DNA of 64,000 bases, from NCBI GenBank assembly GCA_030737875.1, contig CM060911.1, positions 98,414,599-98,478,598 of the forward strand, given 5' to 3'. Below the pieces are notes generated by a model. That model made no database searches, had not been told where the DNA came from, and saw only the letters and a program-made list of their open reading frames with translations. Source of the stretch: Allium sativum. Taxonomy: Eukaryota; Streptophyta; Magnoliopsida; Asparagales; Amaryllidaceae. A program made the position numbers and the translations under genes. How positions within the stretch are numbered: position 1 is the first letter of the stretch; each line of letters begins with the position of its first letter. Shown here piece after piece: positions 45,174-57,077 of this stretch.

Positions 45174-46869
45174 TAACCTGTTTTTCCTACATTCAAATAG
45201 GTTACCTCAAACAACATAAATAATACCAATCCTGTTTCAAGGTAGGATATCGCATTATAGAAGGTCATCCAATCATATACCGTGGGGCGATAGGGTCATC
45301 CGCTAATGATACTGAGGGCATTCGCTAAAGGTACTGCGGGAAATATCCAATGTATAATAATCGCAATTACCTAGTCTAAATAACTAATATTTATATATAA
45401 CCAAGACTGATAAACAATTTATAAATGCAATCAAGCAACCAACAATTCACTTTAATGATAAAAATTATTTTTTAAGAGAGATTTACTCACCTCGATTTTT
45501 AATTTGCCAATTATCCATTTTCATTCCATATCGTTGCATCTACGGATTGACTCGTCTCAAATGGAAATTCACCTAACACCTATGATTATTTATTTCCATT
45601 AATCGATTATGCCATCGTTTATTTATATTCACCAATAAATAAATAATTTATTCCATGTAGTGTAAATTAAAATCATTCCATACTTTTTAAAAAATACTTA
45701 TATTAATTACCTTATCACGATTAACTTCTTCATTGATCTCTACTGCACGTAAATGATAGCGCTAGATTTTCTGACTCAAAGTCGAGCTCCAGAAAATCCA
45801 CTCGTACCTACGATAATTCAGTTTCAATTTATCAGTCAACTATTATTAATTTACTAACATGAATAATTAAATTATTCTAAGTATTTTAAATTTTTAACAG
45901 CTTATACCTTACTGTCTTAACCAATCAGTTGACTTCCTGCAAACCATCCTCACTATCAAACCAGACTTCTATTCACCAATGACACCATTCATTAACCATT
46001 AGCCTTCCCTCCATCAGTGCATACAGTGCAGCCCATCCTCTCCAATTTGGCATTCCCTTTTTCTACTACCATTGCATCCCAATATCCTCTATTCATGCAG
46101 ACTGCCATCATATTTTGCCAATAACCATTTCAAACAAAATCAGCATCGCTCACCCCATATACTCCACTACCGAATCACCTTTCCTCCTAATATGTGTTGT
46201 CCAATTCCCAGATCTTCCATTCTTCAAACTTTCACCACGGCTACCAACGTCAAACCCAACTCCAGTATTTCTTGTTGTTGAATCGTTCCCAATTTTCCAT
46301 GTTGCCAACCCCCAATTCTCCCAGACCCTCACCAATTAGTTCGCACCACTCCAGTCCAGCGTTGGCCCCTACTAAGATCGTAGTGACCCCCTCATCCAAT
46401 CGCTCCCTTCCCAACATCCATTGCAATCGACATCCCACTTGAACTCCATCGGAATCCCTCCCAAATCAGCCTCGTCCTTTTATCAATACATTCGAACGCA
46501 ACCAGTAAATGGCGAGACTACTCCTTGCATGGACCTCCACCAAATTCCGACCATCGAACTCTCTTCCTACCACAACTCGGCTACGAGCCCACCTCGCTTC
46601 ACACATTACCACGTCATCCTCCATCGTTTCCAAATCGGCACCCAAAATCATTCAAGTGGTAACCCTAAGTCGCGACAGTCACTGTCCACTCCTCTACTGC
46701 TAATGAGCTTCAGGATTTTACGGTTCCACTTGCGATTTGTATTTTGATTTCTCTTTTTTTATTTTGCGGTGAATCGATTTGAAAAGGAAGGAAGTGGTTT
46801 TTGATTTGGAGGAGTTCGGATATTTTCTTCTGAGGAATGGAATGAATGTAGAACGGAAGTAGTTGCGCC

Positions 46870-46877
46870 TATTTATA
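46870..46877 (-). promoter_or_regulatory. TATA box of mosaic LTR
   Basis: Sense TATAAATA, preceded by TTCATT and followed by GGCGCAACTACTTCCG, in the expected LTR position. Confidence 0.5.
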
Positions 46878-47483
46878 AATGAAGAACAGGGGACACTCAT
46901 ACCAAACACCATTAAATCATGGTTTTGCTTTGTATTGAAGATGACGGACAAATTTTGTGCTCGAGGAAAAATAATAGGTCTACGCAAGGAGAAAGTTGGC
47001 TTCATACCAAAATAGGGTGGCTGATGTAAAATTTTGATTTGATTTTGTTTTATTTAAATAATTAAAATATCTCGCTGTCCCTGAACCATTATTTTAACAC
47101 AACGACCATCGTTACTAGATTGTAATGCTATTCTAGACCCATGGAACTGATTTCGGAATTTATTTTAATTGTGAATATGGAATAACATTATTTAAATTGA
47201 CGATTTAAATTAAATTCGATTAAAAAATATAATTGATTTCAAATAATTAAATTTATCGCAAACAAATTATCATTATTGTTCTAATTCAATACAGAATTTA
47301 TATTGACTATCTAAATCATTTCGATTCAGTTTCAAATTCAATTACTTATCGTTTCCGAATTACAATAATTCGATATATTTGAAATTAAATCGTATATGAA
47401 TTATTTAATATAAAAATTCATTTATAATTTCTACTAAACATTTTAATATTCAAAATAAACTGACAACAATCCAGGATGTTACA

Positions 47484-48907
47484 GTTATTAACGATTTAGC
47501 TTATTTTTAAGCAAGCAAAAGCGATATTTTATGTGCAAACAGCTCCATAAGCGAATTTTTGCCTTTAGTATATTTAAAAGAAGTAACTCGATGTATAAAT
47601 CATAACTATAGATAATATAGCAATTTCAGCAAAAGAAACAAGTAGAACATCTGAACCATCACATTCATCTAATTAAAACATAATTACAAATTTTCACAAC
47701 GCCAATATATTAATTATACAATTTTGTTTTGTTGATTTCAATTGTATATAATTCACATATTTTTTTCATTAGTTCGTTGTCCTTCCATTTTTTTATCAAT
47801 GTTCAGTTGCTTGCCTTAAATCTGCTGACATTTATTTCATTTACATATAACTCGTTTACTTCTAATTTGATTCATTTCAAATTTTATTACTTTACTCATT
47901 ATTCACTTATAATTCATTCAGCTTGTCTCATTAGTAAGTTTATTTAACTAATTTCATTAATATTTTAGCTCTGACTCACAAACTGCCAAACCGCGATTTT
48001 TCTGAAAATTTGAATTACACACATCCTAAAATCAACAAGTTAAAATCTAAAATTTTCTTTTTCATTAGAGAACTATAATCCAATAGATCTGGAGATTCTT
48101 GTTTCAAAGAATTCCGACTCATATTAGATCTTATACATTCATTTAAACTTCAAATCGAAAAATTACGAACTACCACTATGCGATAGACTCGTTTTAATTA
48201 AATTTAATTAATTTGTTTAGCATTCATTAAGTTTATAAATTATAAACATATTCTCTAAAGCTTTCACAAAAACCAGTCATCAATACCAATACATTTAATT
48301 CATAATTAAGCAATTCACTTTATTGGCTTATTTAATTGATTTGGTTTATTTGCTTTCCTTAGTTGAATTCAGTTTCAAACATAACTAAGTATATATCATT
48401 TATTGTCGTAACTTAAGTGTCATTCATATTTGTAACTATCAATTTAATTTCATCTTTCAATATTTATAATTATACCAATACTTATATACTGAAATTTTCT
48501 TATTCCCATAACAATTTAACTTCTTATATTTTGGTAAGTTATGTTATGTTATAGAAAAAGATTGATTATCATGCAAGTTCAATAGTTTCAATTTATCTTC
48601 AAATTCATCATTTTCAAATTTCTAAGAGTTTCTATTTTAATTTAATTTCTCTTAGGTTCATTTTCTTAATTATGAAATTCAGAAGTTTCCAAAATTTTAA
48701 GTCTTATTTATTTCATTAATTATTCTAGAATTAAGAATTCAACTTCGGATTCATTTCTAAATCAACTTTCAAAATAGTACATGTATTATATCTTTACATA
48801 AAACCATGCTATAAAAGATTAAAATGAAAATCAATATTGCAGAATAAGATATAAAAGTTCTAAGGGGCCTCCCCCACTCAGACTCTTGAAAATAAATGTT
48901 GACGATC
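47484..48907 (-). mobile_element. Degenerate LTR/internal-type sequence left of element C
   Basis: AT-rich and non-coding. 47990-48190 resembles the LTR 3'-end block ('AAATTACGAACTACCAC'). At 48855-48907 'GCCTCCCCCACTCAGACTC' then 'TTGAAAATAAATGTTGACG' resembles the hairpin block of internal regions (compare 6990-7035). Element C inserted right after it. Nothing else recognised. Confidence 0.45.
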
Positions 48908-49321
48908 TGTAACGACCCGGATTTCGAGCGACTTTGGTTATCGACATAAGCACGATGTCGATAACCAAAACGTCGAAAAATCCTGGTAATTAGTGAAAGA
49001 AATTAGAGGGTGAGGAAAGATAAGATAGAAAATTAGAATAGAAGAAGAAGAAGAACACAACATCAGAGTAACACGAATCTCACAGCGGAACGAATAACAT
49101 ATAATATATGTAACATAACTTTGAAATATACATCTGTATTTGAATATACATCATTATCAAAGTACAGCACTTACAACACAGCGGAAATAACTATAGCTAT
49201 ATGATCCTGAAGCCTCCTGCTCCAGCTCTTCAACTATATCTGTAAAATCCCGACTACTTGACTGCCCATACAAATTTAGGCACCCAAGAGTTTAGGGAAA
49301 ACAACAAAGTAAACTCCGGGT

Positions 49322-49335
49322 CAGTCATGGGACTG
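49322..49335 (-). other. Conserved hairpin CAGTC/GACTG, LTR C left
   Basis: CAGTC, ATGG, GACTG. Right LTR copy at 57492-57505. Confidence 0.6.
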
Positions 49336-50264
49336 GTATGAGTAAACAGTTTAAAAACAGTTCGAACAAGTAAACGATATCTCATAAGACCACGCCGCAT
49401 AACGGAATGGGTTTTCCCCTTATGAGAATCCAAAATAACTTTATATCAAAAACCTTTTGATATTATAATAATGCCTATCAATCACAGTATAAATAATCAT
49501 TTAGCAGAAACGCTTTCATCTCACGTTCTACATATATAGTATACAATCAAAACCGCAAGCACGTATTGGGTAATGGATTTCCAACTATGACAAGGTATGG
49601 AACCACCTTTCGCTCGTGTACCTCTAGAGAGGAATACACTGGGTTCAACAAGAACATCTTGCAACCCGGCCACACATGACCGACCACTCATTTCGCTTGA
49701 GTGTATCGAATGTATATCACCAACAGTTGGGATCAGCAACCGTTTCCCGAATGGGATAGCATCAACAATAGATTTTTAGAAGTAAATGAAACTCTAGATT
49801 AGGTGATTATACACCCTACTTCGGTGCGACCGACTTAGCCATGCTGCCTGCCCGATTTCTGTCATTTACCGGATGATGAGGCTAGAAACTACGCTTTATC
49901 ATCACACCAGATTCACTTTGAATGCCACATCATCAAATCCATCAAATCACCGATTGATGTCCTCAACCATACATTATGTGTTAGCTTAAAGAAGTTTCCT
50001 TCTCCGCTTCCACTCTTGGTATGGTTGGAGAAATCAATATACGTGATCGTCTGGAAATACTCTGTCAGACATCCGTCCATACAAGTCATCCAGGAACAGG
50101 ATGAACCGAAGGCACCATTCTGTAAACAGGATAGTCCTTGCATAACTCCGTCTTCAATTATCTTTGGCATATATGATTCACAATGCTTATGCCAATACAG
50201 AGTGGTTCTTTGGATAATAATCCAACCGGTCTCTCCATATTAACAACGTTAAAATGGTCAAAAC

Positions 50265-50292
50265 TTCGATAGTCTGTGATTTAACTATCGAA
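50265..50292 (-). other. Conserved hairpin TTCGATAGT/ACTATCGAA, LTR C left
   Basis: Nine-bp perfect stem, loop CTGTGATTTA. Compared with A, one T-A pair has become C-G by two matching changes. Right LTR copy at 58434-58461. Confidence 0.7.
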
Positions 50293-50641
50293 TAAAAACA
50301 GGTGTGCAAACAACGATATTATTTCCAAATGGAAATTATATCGATCAAACATCATTTAACATTAATCTCCTTAGTTCATTAATTTACTTATCTCCTGTTT
50401 CCCTATATTCAATATTTCTTATTTTCTAAATTTGGAAAATATACGTTATTAACAATGGAAAACATTTCCATTTCTTGTTTTCTTTATTAGAAAACATTTC
50501 GGGTTTCTTATTTGGAAAACATTTCCATATCTTCTTCATTGGACTTAGACAGATGTTTAAACAAACATCGCTATGCCAACTCAAACCATTTCGTTTACTG
50601 CCGAACCTTAACTATTCCTTAGTTAAAACGAAGCCAATCAA

Positions 50642-50679
50642 GTTGGGGTATAACTACCTCTCAGACCTTAACTGAACAA
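50642..50679 (-). other. Conserved GTTGGGGT...CTCAGACCTT box, LTR C left
   Basis: Near-identical to the A, old LTR and mosaic LTR copies despite divergent flanks. Confidence 0.65.
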
Positions 50680-50747
50680 CATTTCTAACTTTGAAATAGG
50701 CAAAGTTCACTTTATATTCCTTTTACTGACTTCCTTACTTAACCCTC

Positions 50748-51115
50748 CTTCGAATAGCTATATTCGATTGACTCCTTTCACTTAACTCTATTCGATTAAC
50801 CCTTATCAATTAACTATATTGGACTAACACTATTGATTTACCCATTTCACTTAACTCCTTTCGAATAAACTATATTCGGTAACTCCTTTTACTTTCTTCG
50901 AATAAACTATATTCGATTAACTCATTTGCTTTCTATTCGAATAAACTATATTCGATTAACTCATTTGCTTTCTATTCGAATAAACTATATTCGATTAACT
51001 CATTTTAACTTTATTCTCTAATCGATTAACTAACATCGATTAACTCCTTTTAACTTTATCTCTAATCGATTAACTAACATCGATTAACTCCTTTTATTCT
51101 ATTCGAATAAACTAT
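50748..51115 (-). repeat. Palindrome array, LTR C left
   Basis: Units of TTCGAATAAACTATATTCGA, including three near-identical 39-bp units around 50893-51005, then two 40-odd-bp units with TAATCGAT, TAACTAAC, ATCGATTA (51022-51095). The second unit type is a different palindrome on the same plan. Right LTR copy at 58917-59284. Confidence 0.8.
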
Positions 51116-51317
51116 TCATTTATAAAGATTTACTTTTAGTAACAGTTCTTCACTTTACAAATGATTTCCCTTTTATAAAACTCTATTCGTTTTAAAAACA
51201 TTTTCCCCTCTTATTTACTTTCGAAATATATCCTTTTATAAAATCTGTTGATTTTATAAAATCCCTTTATTTCAATATACATTGAAATCATTCTTTTTAC
51301 ATCCCAGGGTCTTTTAT

Positions 51318-51537
51318 GATATTTAAAATATCGAATAAAAATGATCAACATCATTCCAACACCCATAATCCATAACAGATTATATAACACATCATATATC
51401 ACAATATATGAAAACAGTAAAATAAATGTTGAGGAATCCAGTTGGATTCCTCCAACCTGTTTCCCTGCATCACAGATGTTAAACAATATAGTTAACATCA
51501 CTTTCAGTTCTATATGATACATTCTGTTAAACAGAAT
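51318..51537 (-). other. Leader hairpin cluster, LTR C left
   Basis: 51318-51332: GATAT, TTAAA, ATATC, against GGTAT/ATACC in the old LTR, a compensated pair. 51392-51411: TCATATAT, CACA, ATATATGA. 51431-51452: GAGGAATCC, AGTT, GGATTCCTC, perfect 9 bp. 51521-51537: ATTCTG, TTAAA, CAGAAT. Confidence 0.7.
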
Positions 51538-52487
51538 CAATATAGAAATTCAACTAACTGACTAGCAGTTCAATCAAATAGTCAACACACAGTCAATCAG
51601 CCAACATCTAACAGTTCTAAAAATACAACATGAAATTATAAACTGTTCAGAGTTAGTGAGATTTACTCACATTGATTGGTTATCGTTAAAGAACGATAAA
51701 CTGTTTGTTTGATTTGAATCAAACAATTTATTTCGCCATAAATTCAAACGAGCTCCAATGGACTTCAAGTCAGTCTCATTGTGTAGCCACCGTCCATACG
51801 ATCCCAACGCAACTTACGGTTCGTCAATCTGATATCGTATGAAGGAAAAATTCAATTTACAAGTTCATATATTAATTTAAATTTAAAAATAAAACTAAAT
51901 TATTTTTTTATGGGCCTAAACCTTCTTTTAACTAGCTCGGCCCATCTACACTCAAAAGAAAACCGGACCCGTTAAATCAGCTTCTTCCTCCAGTAATAGA
52001 AGACGCGGCCTCCTCCTCTTCACAAGCCAAAGCCAAATCCTTGGAGCCACCTCACCACTCCATCTCTCAACCGAATTCAAAGCTAGAACCACCAACGGCC
52101 TCCTCATCGATCTCCGCACCTCACCATACCGGCACTACACCACTCGCGCTCCTCCCTGAAATTCCGTCGAACAGTAATTGTCCCATCCTCCAGCACTGGA
52201 TCGACGAAAAAAACTCAGCGAATCCCACATTCTATATCAACCCCATACATCTCACGTTACTACACAGCTCGCCACATTTTCTATGCCATCTCGTCCGTGC
52301 GCTCACCCACAAATCCACTTCGCAAATGCATCTCTCGCTCCCAGTATTATCACCACGCCATCACCAAATGTGCCGAACACTTTCCACTGCTTCACGCTGC
52401 AAAGTTCAAAGGACCGAACACTTATTTATTTATTTTGGCCATTGCAGTTTCGGTATTAACTAAAGGAAGAAATTCAAGAGGAGCGTG

Positions 52488-52500
52488 TATATTTATATAA
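52488..52500 (-). promoter_or_regulatory. TATA box of LTR C left
   Basis: Sense TTATATAAATATA followed by CACGCTCCTCTTG. About 1.3 kb from the sense LTR start. Right LTR copy at 60657-60669. Confidence 0.6.
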
Positions 52501-53811
52501 AGTTGAAACTAAATGGTTAGGTAGGGATGATAGGAATAGGATAGGCCACATAATAGGACTGACGTGGATCAACACAGCTCCTTCCATCCTTTGTACTGAT
52601 ACTGATGTGTTCCTTATAGGCACCAAGTATTGCTTTTGATTTTATTTATATATAGATATATATTAAAACTTACACACTTTGACCGAACACGCCCAACACC
52701 CTACATCGTGCTGGACTCCTTCGTTTTTCACCCTACCATATATGTTTATTATACTGAATTCTACAATTTGATACAGGAAGTGCAGTGACATTTGGCATTG
52801 GATTGTTTTCCAAAAGAGGGTCCCATGGTACTGGCAATTATCGTGCATTTTCGGTGATAAGAGGAAGTCTAGCAAGTGATATATGGCTATGATTCCATGA
52901 CAATGGTGAACATACAATATGAATATAACTCTTTTGATCATGTCACATCTCATTATTTGTTGTCTGTTGGAGTGTATGTAAATGAAACGAGTTCTATGTG
53001 TACTAAATATAAACATGTTGTCTCTCCTTTTGTAACTACAAATATATGAGCGTTGCAGACTGAAATAAAAATACAGTCGTGTTCAGTGAGGTGCTGCGAT
53101 CCTGAAAATATAATAATATCGGTAGATTGACTCATATTTTGAAATCTCAAAATGTTGATTACAGGGTGCGAAATACTTCAAATAAAAAGTCGCTTATTTA
53201 ATTAATTAAAAATTACAGTAAAATTCTAAAAATTAAATTATCACTACTTCCCAAAAGAACCTTGTCTAAATTCAAACCCGATCTCTAGTTATATCGAATA
53301 ATCCGTTACGGTCGATAAACGATTCTATAGCGACTATTTTAAAATTTGATTTGGACATATCTCAAAATCTACACAATGAAATCCTGATTTTTTCTCTTCC
53401 ACTAGAAAGATATACTCCACCAGCTCCACACGTTTCTGGTTTCACAGAAATCCGGCTTAAAACGAATCCTGTACATTTAGTTAAATTCAAATCGCCAATT
53501 TACGAACTGCAGCGCCATTTCGAGCTCGATTTTAATTATAATATAATTATACGTTCAAACTGTCGTTATTTAAATATATTCGTTATTCAAATTCAATTCC
53601 AAGATGAATTAAATATCACAGATGATCCAGTTCACACCATATCGCCATTTCAGCCAATTCTGATTATTTCAGAATTAAATATATTATTTAATTTATTATT
53701 TTAATTAAATAATCACCATTATTAAATTCCACGACCATTCAATTCACTAACCCACCATTTATATAATTAAATAAATTAATTCTAATACCTCTGCCAATGC
53801 GGGTCATTACA

Positions 53812-53824
53812 ATCTTCCCCACTT
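53812..53824 (-). other. Polypurine tract of element C
   Basis: Sense AAGTGGGGAAGAT next to the LTR start TGTAATGACCCG, preceded in sense by TTTCGAGGACGAAATTA. Confidence 0.88.
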
Positions 53825-54589
53825 AAAATAATTTCGTCCTCGAAATTGCTAAAAGTAGAGGACGACCCTATCGACTGGTTAGAACATATTTGTTCACTTC
53901 TTATCTTCAGTTGCAACTGAACCAATTTAATTTCAATTAAATATTAATTAATTCTTATCAATGAAAATTTTCAAAAATCTTAAAAAAATTCTAACTTCTT
54001 AACTCTTCGAAAATTTTCGCCGGCACCTCCTTTGTACTGGTCAATACGTCAAACTCCCACTCGCCTCTCTGGGCCATCTCCTTCCCAAAAGAAAATCAAA
54101 CAGCCAAGCGGCTTGCAAATCGGCTCATAAATCTTATATCCAATAGAAATATAAACTTGTACCTTTTGTCGGCATATCATCATATCCCTTCCACCTGTTA
54201 TTAAATTCAGCGGATACAAGGGTTATCCCAATCAAATCCCCATCTTCTTTTATCCACGACACAACCATTCGCTTATATCCTAAGCTAAATATCGTTTCAA
54301 CCTCGAGTTTGATTCTCGATTTCAAACTCTTAACTTGGTTACCAAATTCACTTCAAATTCGAATCTCCCAAATCCCATTTGTCTCGATATCATTCTAATT
54401 CCATTCAGTTTTCACTTAACTTTTTCAATTCAATTTCAGCTTACTTCCGCAAACTTCTATTTAAATTTGTTCTTAATTCAAACAGTCTCTCCCTGGGAGT
54501 TTTCAAACAGTTTACTCTTTTCAAAAATCAAAATTTCCTTTTTGAAATTCAACTGAGCCCATAATCAATATTCCATTAGTTAAATCACT

Positions 54590-55010
54590 TTTCTATTTCT
54601 TTATCAATATTTGTTAACCAAATATTTTCAATAAACATATTGGCCTTTTATGTTATTTGGAAAACATTTCCGAATATCGCCTTCCTTTATTTTCTAAACT
54701 TTAGAAAATATATGCTATTTATATTTGGAAAATATTCCAATTACTTATCTCTTTTCCGATCTCGTTTATTTCTATACGTAGGAAATATTCTTTATTATAT
54801 TTCCAAGCTTACACTTATTTGGGTTAAAACGGATGTTGTGTAAAACATCGTTACGACAACCCAAATACTATATTCAACTAACTCTTATTCAACATCGATC
54901 TTCGAGCCTGAAATCTTACTATTTATTTGTTAATAATGAAATAAATCAAGTTGGGGTATAACTACCTCTCAGACCTTGACTGAATAACATTTATAACGTC
55001 AAAACAGACA
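54590..55010 (-). mobile_element. LTR-derived segment inside element C internal region
   Basis: Matches LTR C left at about 50400-50690: 'TTTCTAAACTTTAGAAAATA', 'TTGGAAAATATTCC', and the GTTGGGGT...CTCAGACCTT box at 54950-54987. It is diverged from C's own LTRs, so it came from another family member. Confidence 0.65.
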
Positions 55011-55589
55011 TGACTACTTACTCGAATAACCAATACCATACAACTACTGATTCCCTTTTAAACACGTATACCCTTCCTCGTTCTATTCTTACTAGATTTT
55101 ATCCTAGACTTCCTCTTTGATTTTGCTATTCTATTTCTAAGCTCGTTCCCTTATCGACTTCTATATATATTGATACGTTGATTTCTAACTATCAAATTAT
55201 CTTAAAAATATTCTAACTCCTTAAATTCCCGGAAAAATTCGCCATAACCTCCTTTGTATCGGGAGCATCGGGAAAATCCCCAAACTGACACACAGGCCTC
55301 TCTATTCAAAAAGAAAAAGGAAAAGCCAAGCGGCTAGCCGATATGGCGCATAAAATCTCATATATGAATTAAATACATACCTTTCGTCGAGCATTCTATT
55401 TATATACCTTCATACCTTATCCATACATATCTCATGTATATTTATTCATTTCTAATTCATTTCAACTTAATCCAATCATTTTGACTTAGTTCGTTAAGTG
55501 ATTTTCAAATTACTGGTTTGCCCATTTCACCTTTTTTATTTGAACATACATGTTCAAATATAGGTTTAACTTGTTTATCAACTAATTGA

Positions 55590-56100
55590 ATTCCTTTTCA
55601 ATTCTATTTGAATTCCCTATATTCAAATTCCATTTCAATTCTCTTATTCAAATTCTATACTTGAATTTTGTTTCAAATCTCTTATTCAAATTCTATACTT
55701 GAATTTCGTTTCAATTTTCTTATTCAAATTCCATATTTGAATTTCATTATTCGAATCTATTTGAATTCTCTTTATTTCATTTTAATTCCCTTTGAATCTT
55801 CTATATTCAAATTTCAAATTCAATTCTATTTGGATCTTCTACATTCAAATTTCATTTTCAAATCCTTTATTCAATTTCTATGTCACTTTTCTTATTCAAA
55901 TTCTATTCGATTTCTCCTATGTCAAATTCTATTCGATTCCTTTTACGTCAAATTCTATTCGATTTCTCTTATTCGAATTTCCTTTATTCAAATTCCCTTT
56001 GAATTTTCTTATTTACATTCTATGTTTGAACTTCCTTTATTCAAATTCCCTTTCAAACTTTCTTTATTCATTCTTCACATAAGTCTCGATTTCAATTCCT
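55590..56100. repeat. ATTCAAAT/ATTTGAAT low-complexity palindromic tract
   Basis: Degenerate units of 25-35 bases mixing ATTCAAATTC with TTGAATTT, or ATTCGATT, so that neighbouring segments can pair. The long ORF here (55668-56105, rich in Phe, Ile, Ser) is produced by the repeat and is not a gene. Confidence 0.75.
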
Positions 56101-56422
56101 TTTGAAATCGATATTACTACCTTTGGAAAATAGGTTCCCCTTTCAACTTCACACTCGTATTTTTATTTCTGAATTATCCAATGATAATTCTTTCCACTTC
56201 ATTTATAAACTTCGTTTATAAAAGAACTATTTATAAACTTCGTTTATAAAGGAACTTCTCGTTTTATTTCTTTTAAACAAGTTAATATTTCAAATCTATT
56301 TAAAAATTCAAATTCTATATTTTAAATCCCATTTTGAAATTCAACACAACTAGTCTTTCCAAAAACAAATTCAAAACAGTATCCTTGGTAGTAATTCGTC
56401 ACTTACAACTCGAAAATGAATA

Positions 56423-56447
56423 CTGATGATGCAGCTGTCATCATCAG
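56423..56447 (-). other. Internal-region hairpin CTGATGATG/CATCATCAG
   Basis: Perfect 9-bp stem with loop CAGCTGT, at the position of the element A hairpin 7011-7035 but with altered, still complementary, stem. Confidence 0.6.
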
Positions 56448-57063
56448 AATCTATTTTCCAGCGATCGAAGTGAGTTCAATACTATAAAACCATTTCTACA
56501 CATTTCCACTTTGAAATTCATTTCAAAATATAATTCCCACTGCTTGTAAAACAATTTAAAAACTCCCAGGATCTTAAAATTTCCTTTTTTTAAACCAAAT
56601 TCATTTACAAACACTTATCCAATTCTCCAGAATTCTAATTCAATTTCTGGTTAAAATTTCAGTTTTAACTCATCTGATTTCACGTATTTTACTTATATGA
56701 ATTCTGATTGATTATTTACATAACCATTCAATTTATAATCTTACTCGATTATAATAACAACCAATATATCCAATATATATCAAAATACACGTTGGGTAAA
56801 CTATTTTCATTTACCCTCTTTTCAAAATATATCGTTCCGACCTATCGTATTCGAGTGTTTAGTAACTCCTACCGATACAGTGGATCAAACTGATCGACCA
56901 GAACTCATAAACAACTCAACCAATGAATCTCCACAATATAAAACAATTTTTATATCAATAACAAATACGTTCACTCGTATATATACACTCAATCTCAGTC
57001 TAGGGTATTACTAACCCTATCTCTGCCGAGTCACGCCACAGAGCCAAGTAATTCTTAACTTAC

Positions 57064-57075
57064 GCTCTGATACCA
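57064..57075 (-). other. Primer binding site of element C
   Basis: GCTCTGATACCA on the plus strand, a perfect initiator tRNA-Met complement in sense, two bases from the LTR. Confidence 0.92.
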
Positions 57076-57077
57076 AC

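Larger units (their letters stand above)
43307..47483 (-). mobile_element. Mosaic of old LTR segments, minus strand
   Basis: 43460-43760 resembles the 3'-end side of C-type LTRs ('TTTCTGGTTTCATCAAATTC', 'AATTACGAACTACCACG'). From 44040 the order is that of an LTR body: GTTGGGGT box (44047-44087), AT-rich spacer, leader hairpin (45152-45173), 'GAGATTTACTCACCTCGATT', TATA box (46870-46877), and an LTR end CCAGGATGTTACA at 47483. It is diverged and rearranged. The overlapping short ORFs at 46072-46747 lie in the U3/leader portion and have no recognisable product. Confidence 0.65.
48908..53811 (-). mobile_element. Element C, left LTR (4.90 kb; sense 3' LTR)
   Basis: Runs TGTAACGACCCGG to GCGGGTCATTACA and is followed by a polypurine tract in minus orientation. 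It differs from the right LTR (57078-61980) at about 30 positions by eye (about 99.4% identical), so insertion is recent. Layout follows A, but sequence has diverged strongly. Flanks read CGATC on the left and CGATG on the right, a 4 of 5 match to a target duplication. Recurring ORFs (for example plus 52041-52463) are on the antisense strand and unlikely to be genes. Confidence 0.94.
53812..57077 (-). mobile_element. Element C internal region (3.27 kb, non-coding)
   Basis: Bounded by polypurine tract and primer site, with no gag-pol motif found in any frame. It is a mosaic: the conserved block at 53998-54140 and again, diverged, at 55228-55360; a piece of LTR body at about 54590-55010; an AT-rich palindromic tract at 55590-56100; and a hairpin at 56423-56447. 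The duplicated block plus LTR piece suggests that material from another element was captured, or that an earlier nested insertion collapsed. Confidence 0.85.

Noticed and set aside
46072..46747. Stack of overlapping ORFs in several frames, possible host exon
   Set aside because: Located between an LTR hairpin cluster and a TATA box in minus orientation, as in A and C; no splice-consistent long frame or known motif.
48855..48907. Polypurine tract left of element C (CCTCCCCCACTC)
   Set aside because: No LTR end (TTACA) precedes it on the plus strand, so the resemblance is not supported by context.
52041..52463. 140-codon plus-strand ORF, repeated at 60210-60632
   Set aside because: It lies antisense in the U3/leader portion of LTR C, has no recognisable domain, and recurs only because the LTRs are duplicates.
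55668..56105. 145-codon ORF in element C
   Set aside because: Produced by the ATTCAAAT/ATTTGAAT repeat tract; repetitive Phe/Ile/Ser content without family features.
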